Of a stretch of 5,000 nt of DNA, positions 1 to 5,000 are shown in pieces (positions within the stretch are counted from its first letter, which is position 1; each line of letters begins with the position of its first letter). The DNA lies in assembly GCA_023254755.1 (NCBI GenBank), contig JALRKU010000340.1:1-5000 (forward strand). Reading direction: 5' to 3'. A program made the translations under genes and the position numbers. The stretch comes from Aeromicrobium sp. (GTDB taxonomy: Bacteria > Actinomycetota > Actinomycetes > Propionibacteriales > Nocardioidaceae). The notes under the pieces were generated by a model. The model worked only from the letters and a program-made list of their open reading frames with translations, did no database searches and was not told where the DNA came from.

Positions 1-710
1 CGCAGCTGCACATGCCGCTGCAGTCGGGGTCGGACACCGTCCTGAAGGCGATGCGTCGCTCCTACCGACGCGAGAAGTACCTCGGCATCATCGAGCGTGT
101 CCGCGCCGCGATGCCGCAGGCAGCGATCACGACCGACATCATCGTCGGCTTCCCCGGCGAGACCGAGGAGGACTTCCAGCAGACCATGGACGTCGTCCGC
201 GAGGCCCGCTTCACCAGCGCCTTCACATTCCAGTACTCGCGCCGTCCCGGCACGCCCGCCGCCGAGCTGCCGGAGCTGCCGAAGTCGGTCGTCAAGGACC
301 GCTACGACCGGCTCCAGGTGCTGCTCGACGAGATCGCCTGGGACGAGAACCGCAGCCTCGAGGGCGAGGTCGTCGAGCTGCTGGTCGCGGACAAGAAACA
401 TGCGGGCGGTCGCAAGGACGCCGAGAACCAGCGCCTCACGGGACGCGCTCGCGACAACCGACTCGTCCACTTCGTCCCCGGTGACCGCGAGGTGCGCCCC
501 GGTGACGTGGTCGAGGTGCGCATCACCCACGCCGCGCCGCACCACCTGGTCAGCGACGACGCCCCGCTGTCGTACCGCCGCACGGCCGCTGGCGACGCCT
601 GGGAGCGCCGTCAGGGGCAGACCGAGGTCAAGCCCGGCTCCACCAGCCTCGGGATGCCGACGCTCGGCGTCCCCGCGCCGCTGCCGCCGGCCCCCGCCTG
701 CGCGATCTGA
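1..710 (+). CDS. miaB: tRNA-2-methylthio-N6-dimethylallyladenosine synthase MiaB, C-terminal half (5' partial)
   Basis: MiaB is a cytoplasmic radical SAM enzyme that adds a methylthio group to i6A37 of tRNAs reading UNN codons, giving ms2i6A. The reading frame is already open at the left edge (first full codon at 3, protein beginning QLHMPLQSGSD), so the ATG at 12 is internal. About 235 residues are visible of the roughly 490-510 usual for the family. The N-terminal MTTase domain and the CxxxCxxC cluster that binds the radical SAM iron-sulfur centre lie outside the window. Visible are the late radical SAM core (QSGSD, then SYRREKY, then TTDIIVGFPGETEEDF), a TRAM domain at about residues 118-185 (from SLEGEVVELLV to the VRPGDVVEVRIT strand), and a Pro/Ala-rich tail ending at TGA 708-710. 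The QSGSD and SYRRE motifs favour MiaB over RimO, which usually has Q-H-A-S at the first position. The family call is firm; the symbol rests on these motifs. Confidence 0.95.
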   Translation, partial: QLHMPLQSGSDTVLKAMRRSYRREKYLGIIERVRAAMPQAAITTDIIVGFPGETEEDFQQTMDVVREARFTSAFTFQYSRRPGTPAAELPELPKSVVKDRYDRLQVLLDEIAWDENRSLEGEVVELLVADKKHAGGRKDAENQRLTGRARDNRLVHFVPGDREVRPGDVVEVRITHAAPHHLVSDDAPLSYRRTAAGDAWERRQGQTEVKPGSTSLGMPTLGVPAPLPPAPACAI

Positions 711-713
711 GCC

Positions 714-2708
714 TCACACCACCAGGGTCGGGTGCAGCCGGCTGATCGTGATCCGCTGGCGGCGATAGGCCGCGAACGACGTGACCGCCAGCGCCGCGAC
801 CGTGAACACCCCGAGGACCACGAAGTCGCTCGTGATCGCCGAGCCCCCGCCCGACGTCGCGGCACGGAACAGGTCGACGACGTAGGTCATCGGCAGCAGG
901 TCGTGCAGCAGGCCGAAGAAGCCCGGTGCGGTCTCGATCGGGTACGTGCCGCCGGCCGACGTCAGCTGCAGGCACACGAACACGATGGCCAGGAAGCGGC
1001 CGGCCGCGCCGAACAGGGCGACGAACATCTGGTTGAGCGCCGTGAACACGATCCCGGCCGCCAGCGCGCTGCCGAGCAGCAGCAGCGGACGCTCGACGTG
1101 GATGCCCAGGACGCCCTCCACGACCGCGACCAGCAGCCCGGCCTGGACGACCGACAGCAGGGCGCCCGGAGCGAATCCGGCGAGCGCCGTGCGGACCGAG
1201 CCGGCCGTCGACGCGATCGCGCGGGCCGACAGCGGCCGGAGCAGCAGGTAGATCGCCATCGCGCCGACCCAGAGCGCGAGCGCCATGAAGTACGGCGCGA
1301 GCGCCGAGCCGTAGTTGCCGACACCGTTCAGGCGGTCGGCCGCCTCCTCGATGGGGCTGGCTGCGGTCGACGCGAGCTGCTCGCGGTCCTTCTCGTCGGC
1401 GTAGTCGGGCACGTCGTCGCGGCCGTCGGTCAGGCCGGCCTGCAGCTGGTACGCACCCTCGGCGAGCCGCTGCGCGCCGTCGGCAAGCCCTGCGCTGCCG
1501 TCTGCGAGCCGATTCGCGCCGTCGACGGCCTCCCCGGTGCCTGCCGCGAGCCGGTCGGCGCCGTCCGAGGCGTCACCGATCGCTCCGACGAGTCGCGGGA
1601 CGCTGCGTGCCAGCTGCTCGGTGCCGTCGGCCACCCGGTCGGCGCCGTCGGCGAGCTCGGCGGTGCGGTCCTGCGCCTCGGAGACGTCGCCACGCACGTC
1701 GCCCACGACGGCCTTGAGGCCGTCGGCCTGGTCAGCCGCGTCGCGCAGTCCCTGGCACGACGGGGGGGCGGGCGGGTTCTGCTCGCACTGGTCCGCGAGC
1801 CGGTCGAGCTCGGCGGCGAGCTCGTCGATGCGCGTGTCGGCGTCCTGCGTGGCGTTCAGGATCGCGTCGCCGACCTGCTTGACGACGCCGGCGATCTCGG
1901 CGTTGCCGGCGGCGACCTGGCGGGCTCCGTCGGCCAGTCGGCGGGACTGACCGGTGAGGGGAGCGGTCCGCCGGTCGAGCGTGCCGAGGCCGTCGGCCAG
2001 CTGGGAGGCCCCGCTGTCGATCGTGCCGAGTCCGCTGGCGAGCTCGGACGCGCCGTCGTCGAGCCGGCCCGCACCGTCGGCCAGCTCGCTGGCGCCGTCG
2101 CCGAGGTCACGGGCACCGCCGGCCGCCTCCCCGAGCGCCTTCCTCACGTCGGTGAAGCCGAGATAGACGTTGTCGAGATAGGTCTCGGTGACCTGGGCGT
2201 TCAGCGACGACCGCGCGGCGGCGAGGATCGTCTGCGCGATCGTGCCGTTGATGTAGTTGACGGCGTCGTTGGTCTGCAGGTCCAGTCGCCCCTGCACCGC
2301 GTCGGCCGGGTCGCCGGAGGTGGACGTCGCGGCGGCCGAGAGGTTCTTCGGGATCGTGAGGACGGCCTTGTACCGGCCGTCGGCCAGGCCCTTCGCGGCG
2401 TCGGAGGCGTCGGTGAGCCGCCAGTCGTAGTTGTCGCTGGAGTCGTCGCCGATGAGGTTGGCGGCCAGCTGCCGACCGACGGCGACCGGCTGGTCCTTGC
2501 CGTCGCGGTCCGGGACCTGCACGACCTCGTCGTCGTTGACGATGGCCGCGCTGACGCGGTCGAGGTTGCCGGTGGGGTCGAGGTTGGCCCAGATGTACAG
2601 CGCGCCGTAGAGCAGCGGGACGACGGTCACCGCGACGATCGCGACACGGGTGAGCCGACTGCGCCGGAAGCGCGCCAGCTCGAACCAGGGCAGGGTGGGG
2701 GCAATCAT
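714..2708 (-). CDS. YhgE/Pip family membrane protein with heptad-repeat extracellular domain
   Basis: The protein is complete, with 664 residues from ATG 2708-2706 to TGA 716-714. A basic N-terminus (ARFRRSRLTR) precedes one membrane helix at about residues 23-41. A large external region follows (42-468). The C-terminus holds five helices at about 470-491, 509-533, 541-567, 571-588 and 628-648. The QLTSAGGTYPIE stretch and the LLPMTYVVDLFR stretch (about 581-615) are hallmarks of the YhgE/Pip C-terminal domain. The external region carries two blocks of LADGA-type heptads (201-249 and 351-427), with a C308/C318 pair and a Pro-rich loop between them. Known relatives include Lactococcus Pip (a phage infection protein) and, more distantly, YueB/EsaA of type VIIb secretion. 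One helix, a large ectodomain and five more helices is also the ABC-2 permease plan. Its own function is unknown; export or envelope assembly with its upstream partner is inferred. The start could instead be GTG 2711-2709, which adds one residue. I chose ATG because it overlaps the upstream stop as TGATG. No strong Shine-Dalgarno sequence precedes it, which fits translational coupling. Confidence 0.93.
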   Translation of the reverse strand: MIAPTLPWFELARFRRSRLTRVAIVAVTVVPLLYGALYIWANLDPTGNLDRVSAAIVNDDEVVQVPDRDGKDQPVAVGRQLAANLIGDDSSDNYDWRLTDASDAAKGLADGRYKAVLTIPKNLSAAATSTSGDPADAVQGRLDLQTNDAVNYINGTIAQTILAAARSSLNAQVTETYLDNVYLGFTDVRKALGEAAGGARDLGDGASELADGAGRLDDGASELASGLGTIDSGASQLADGLGTLDRRTAPLTGQSRRLADGARQVAAGNAEIAGVVKQVGDAILNATQDADTRIDELAAELDRLADQCEQNPPAPPSCQGLRDAADQADGLKAVVGDVRGDVSEAQDRTAELADGADRVADGTEQLARSVPRLVGAIGDASDGADRLAAGTGEAVDGANRLADGSAGLADGAQRLAEGAYQLQAGLTDGRDDVPDYADEKDREQLASTAASPIEEAADRLNGVGNYGSALAPYFMALALWVGAMAIYLLLRPLSARAIASTAGSVRTALAGFAPGALLSVVQAGLLVAVVEGVLGIHVERPLLLLGSALAAGIVFTALNQMFVALFGAAGRFLAIVFVCLQLTSAGGTYPIETAPGFFGLLHDLLPMTYVVDLFRAATSGGGSAITSDFVVLGVFTVAALAVTSFAAYRRQRITISRLHPTLVV
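1428..1658 (-). repeat. Imperfect 21-bp tandem repeat encoding 11 heptads (second arm of the YhgE ectodomain)
   Basis: Residues 351-427 of the YhgE protein divide into 11 consecutive seven-residue units without a gap, among them ELADGAD, RVADGTE, RLAAGTG, EAVDGAN and RLADGSA. The core is Leu-Ala-Asp-Gly-Ala. On the + strand the period shows as recurring GCCGTCGGC-like words spaced by multiples of 21 bases. Units 3 and 4 (QLARSVP, RLVGAIG) are the most diverged. Small residues at the Gly-Ala positions and Leu or Val at one repeating position suggest tightly packed helices or a coiled coil. Confidence 0.85.
1962..2108 (-). repeat. Imperfect 21-bp tandem repeat encoding 7 heptads (first arm of the YhgE ectodomain)
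   Basis: Residues 201-249 of the YhgE protein form seven in-register heptads, such as DLGDGAS, ELADGAG, RLDDGAS, ELASGLG, TIDSGAS and QLADGLG. A broken continuation follows after a short Thr/Pro insert (RLADGAR, QVAAGNA at 257-270). The units are the same type as those in the second block, pointing to internal duplication within the gene. Confidence 0.85.
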
Positions 2709-2711
2709 CAC
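2706..2711 (-). promoter_or_regulatory. Stop/start overlap coupling the MMPL-ABC and YhgE genes
   Basis: Read on the - strand the junction is GTGATG. TGA (2710-2708) ends the MMPL-ABC gene and ATG (2708-2706) begins the YhgE gene, sharing one base. A GTG at 2711-2709 is in the YhgE frame too and would give a four-base GTGA overlap instead. Upstream only a weak GGCGAG-like purine patch is seen, about 12-18 bases before the ATG. Initiation by terminating or re-scanning ribosomes is therefore likely, tying the amounts of the two proteins together. Confidence 0.75.
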
Positions 2712-5000
2712 AGCATCAGCTCGCCGAGGGTGCGGGAGGTGTCGAGCTCCAGCAGGTGGAGTCGACCGCGATCTCCCAGGAGGGTGGGTGCGGGTGCCGA
2801 CGACGCCGACTGGACGCCGGCGACGAGCGCGGTGCCGGTGCCGTCGAGCAGCGCCTGCAGCGTGGACCAGAGGAGGCGCAGCGCCTCGTGGGAGCGCACG
2901 GCGTCGGCGTCGTCGACGACGACCAGCGTGGGGGAGTCGACGAGGGCGAGGGCGACGCCCAGGGTCGTGCGCTCCAGCGGTGACAACGACGCGACGAGTC
3001 TCGAGCCGGGCACCGGTTCGTGCGTCGTGCCCGCCGCGACGTGCGCGTCGGCGAGGGCGTCGTTCCAGCGGTCGCGGACCGGCGTGACGCGCGACCGGCT
3101 CACCCAGAGCCCGAAGCGGCGGATCGACAGCCTCTCGGCGATGTGCTGGTCGACCGTGAGGTTGTCCTCGAGGTCGTTGAGTCCGCGCACCTCGGCCAGG
3201 GCGACGGCCCGGCGGACGGCACGCGACTCCTGCGGCAGCAGATGTCCCGCGACCCGCAGGCGCCCCTCGTCGTAGCCCATCCGACCGGCGAGCGTCAGCA
3301 GCAGCGCCGTCTTGCCCGAACCGCTTGGACCGTGGACCACGAGCCAGTCGCCGGCGGGCAGCGTGACCGTGACGTCGTTGTACACCAGTCCGTCGGGGCC
3401 GCTGGTGGTGAGGCCGGCCGCGCTGATCGCGGCTGTCGACCCCGGCTCGGGCCAGGAGGCCAGCTCTACCCGGCGGTGCAGCGCCTCGCCCTCGACGTCG
3501 ACGTGCGGCATGACCTTGTCGAGCCGCCGGGGCAGCCGCCACGACGCGGCGCCGAACAGCTCGAGCACGGCCGGTGCGAACAGCATGCGGATGAGGAACG
3601 CGTCGACGAACACGCCGACGGCCAGAGCGAACGCGATGGGTCTGACGCCCGGATCGCCCTCGGGCACGAACGCCGCGAACACCGCGAGCATGATGACGGC
3701 TGCCGCGGTGACGACGCGCGAGCTGCCGACGAAGCCGTCGACGATGGCGCCGTGCGGATCGCCGTGCTGGACGTACTCCTCCTTCATGCGCGACATGAGG
3801 AAGACCTCGTAGTCCATCGACAGGCCGAACAGCACCGCGATCAGCATGATCGGCAGGAAGCTCATCAGCGGTCCGGGTTGGTCGAGGTTGACCAGGGGGC
3901 CGAGCCAGCCCCACTGGAACACCGCCACGACGGCGCCGAACGCCGTGCCGGTCGAGAGCAGGAAGCCGAGCGTGGCCTTGAGCGGCACCACGACCGTGCG
4001 GAACACGATCATCAGCAGCAGCACCGACAGCCCGACCACCGCGATGCCGAACGGCAGGAGCGCATCGGCGAGCCGGTCGGACACGTCGATGCCGCCCGCG
4101 GTCAGGCCCGTGACCTGGACCTTCACGGCGTCGCCGTGCTCGGCCTGCCACGTGGGGGCCATCGCGCGGATCCGGTCGACGAGCTCGTGGGTGGCCTCGT
4201 CGGACGGCCCGGTGGTCGGGATGACCTGCCAGATCGCGGTGTCGCCGGTGCGGTTGGGCGTCGCGAGGCCGATCGCCGCGACGCCGGGGAGCGCCTCCAG
4301 ATCGGCCTTGACGTCGTCGACCACGCCCACCGGGTCGGTCGACGTGATGATGTCGGCCGTCAGCAGCAGCGGCCCGTTGTAGCCGGGGCCGAAGTGCTCG
4401 TCGACGAGCTCGAACGCGAGTCGCTGGGTGCTGTCGTGCGGTGCGGAACCGTTGTTCGGCAGCGCGAGGCGCAGGTCGGGAGCGGGCAGCGTCGTGACGG
4501 CGCAGCCGACGACGATCACCGCGATCGCGATGCGGGGGAACCGGGTGACACCGGTGACCCACCTGCGCGAGAACGAGCCTGGCGGACGGTCGGCGTCGGG
4601 CATCAGGCGGTCGCCGGCGCGGCCGAGCAGCGCGGGCAGCAGCGTCAGGGCCACCACGACGGCGACGACGACGGCGAAGGCGGCCCCGATCCCCATGACG
4701 GTGAGGAACGGGATCTGGGCGATCGCGAGGCCGGCCAGCGCGATCACGACGGTGACGCCGGCGAAGACGACGGCCGAACCGGAGGTCGCGGTGGCGCGGG
4801 CTGCCGACTCCTCGGGGTCGATGCCGGCGAGGAGCTGCTCGCGGTGTCGCGACACGATGAACAGCGCGTAGTCGATGCCCACCGCCAGGCCGACCATCAG
4901 GGCGAGCAGGGGTGCGGTGCTTGAGATCGTGACGAACGTCGTGGCCGCGAGGATCAACGCCGACGAGACGATGACGCCGACGAGAGCGGTGACGATCGGT
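2708..5000 (-). CDS. MMPL-family RND transporter fused to a C-terminal ABC-type ATP-binding domain (5' partial)
   Basis: This is an inner-membrane, proton-driven transporter of the RND/MMPL type. The frame is open to the right edge and the start lies outside. The TTG at 4957 is an internal Leu, and the frame continues upstream of it as PIVTALVGVIVSSA. Of the 763 visible residues (counted from the codon at 4999), about 1-496 are the MMPL part. This covers TM3 to TM6, a cytoplasmic loop, TM7, a periplasmic domain (about 174-314) and TM8 to TM12. The paired proton-relay motifs GIDYALF (D43, Y44) and LSMDYEVF (D396, Y397) match the two Asp-Tyr pairs known from MmpL3. The usual MMPL end (RLDKVMPHVDVEG) is followed by a linker and then a domain of about 240 residues (about 522-763). 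That domain has Walker A GPSGSGKT (557-564, DNA 3308-3331) and Walker B TLVVVDDAD (DNA near 2909-2926). Where LSGGQ is expected it has LSPLE (DNA 2972-2986). TM1, the first periplasmic domain and probably part of TM2 are missing. The substrate is unknown; lipid or lipophilic compounds are typical of the family. Confidence 0.93.
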   Translation of the reverse strand, partial: PIVTALVGVIVSSALILAATTFVTISSTAPLLALMVGLAVGIDYALFIVSRHREQLLAGIDPEESAARATATSGSAVVFAGVTVVIALAGLAIAQIPFLTVMGIGAAFAVVVAVVVALTLLPALLGRAGDRLMPDADRPPGSFSRRWVTGVTRFPRIAIAVIVVGCAVTTLPAPDLRLALPNNGSAPHDSTQRLAFELVDEHFGPGYNGPLLLTADIITSTDPVGVVDDVKADLEALPGVAAIGLATPNRTGDTAIWQVIPTTGPSDEATHELVDRIRAMAPTWQAEHGDAVKVQVTGLTAGGIDVSDRLADALLPFGIAVVGLSVLLLMIVFRTVVVPLKATLGFLLSTGTAFGAVVAVFQWGWLGPLVNLDQPGPLMSFLPIMLIAVLFGLSMDYEVFLMSRMKEEYVQHGDPHGAIVDGFVGSSRVVTAAAVIMLAVFAAFVPEGDPGVRPIAFALAVGVFVDAFLIRMLFAPAVLELFGAASWRLPRRLDKVMPHVDVEGEALHRRVELASWPEPGSTAAISAAGLTTSGPDGLVYNDVTVTLPAGDWLVVHGPSGSGKTALLLTLAGRMGYDEGRLRVAGHLLPQESRAVRRAVALAEVRGLNDLEDNLTVDQHIAERLSIRRFGLWVSRSRVTPVRDRWNDALADAHVAAGTTHEPVPGSRLVASLSPLERTTLGVALALVDSPTLVVVDDADAVRSHEALRLLWSTLQALLDGTGTALVAGVQSASSAPAPTLLGDRGRLHLLELDTSRTLGELML

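Noticed and set aside
12..14. ATG at 12 as the start of a shorter miaB product.
   Set aside because: It is the Met inside the conserved LHMPLQSGSD motif of the radical SAM core, and the frame is open to the left edge.
696..707. The miaB product ends in Ala-Cys-Ala-Ile, resembling a C-terminal CAAX lipidation motif.
   Set aside because: CAAX prenylation is a eukaryotic pathway acting on eukaryotic proteins, and the tail is simply Pro/Ala-rich. A chance match is the better explanation.
1428..2108. Regularly spaced repeats considered as a possible CRISPR array or regulatory iterons.
   Set aside because: The period is exactly 21 bases with no unique spacers, and the repeats keep the reading frame of the YhgE protein. 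They are coding heptads.
2709..4562. Open extension of the YhgE frame upstream of its ATG, giving an apparent protein of 1282 residues.
   Set aside because: The upstream 618 residues are Arg/Ala/Pro-rich low-complexity sequence that is out of frame with the clear MMPL-ABC protein covering the same bases. It is a high-GC shadow; recognisable YhgE sequence begins at MIAPTLPWF.
732..4924. Two very long + strand open frames (732-3275 and 3020-4924) antisense to the transporter genes.
   Set aside because: Their translations are rich in Arg, Asp, Gln and Val with no recognisable domain, and they mirror the codon bias of the - strand genes. Long antisense frames are expected at this GC content.
4955..4957. 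TTG at 4957 as the start of the MMPL gene.
   Set aside because: The frame stays open to the window edge and the upstream residues continue a membrane helix. Starting there would leave out TM1, the first periplasmic domain and part of the membrane core.

Overview
The window is very GC-rich, with strong third-position G/C bias. All of it is coding on one strand or the other. The gene content is a MiaB-type tRNA methylthiotransferase, an actinobacterial-style MMPL transporter and a YhgE/Pip membrane protein. Together these suggest a high-GC actinobacterium. A Nocardioidaceae-like organism is plausible, but the sequence alone does not fix the genus.

Layout. Positions 1-710 on the + strand hold the 3' half of miaB: the end of the radical SAM domain, the TRAM domain and a Pro-rich tail. 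Its stop lies only 3 bases from the stop of a convergent two-gene unit on the - strand that fills the rest of the window. The first gene of that unit (5000 down to 2708) enters from the right edge without its start. It encodes an RND-superfamily MMPL transporter whose C-terminus continues, in the same frame, into an ABC-type nucleotide-binding domain of about 240 residues. Its stop overlaps the start of the second gene (2708 down to 714), a complete 664-residue YhgE/Pip protein. That protein has one N-terminal membrane helix, a large external region built of heptad repeats, and five C-terminal membrane helices.

How the genes may work together. miaB is housekeeping (tRNA modification) and is unrelated to its neighbours. 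The MMPL-ABC and YhgE genes overlap by 1-4 bases, so they are probably translationally coupled and act at the same membrane site. YhgE/Pip proteins share the ABC-2 permease layout. The nucleotide-binding domain fused to the MMPL protein may therefore serve the YhgE protein, which would place a proton-driven RND pump and an ATPase/permease module in one assembly. This is inference. The ABC domain keeps a perfect Walker A but has a degenerate signature motif, Asp in place of the catalytic Glu, and no recognisable H-loop His, so it may be regulatory rather than a power source. The substrate cannot be told from the sequence.

No RNA genes, mobile elements, CRISPR arrays or promoters are visible, and there is no gene-free stretch longer than 3 bases.
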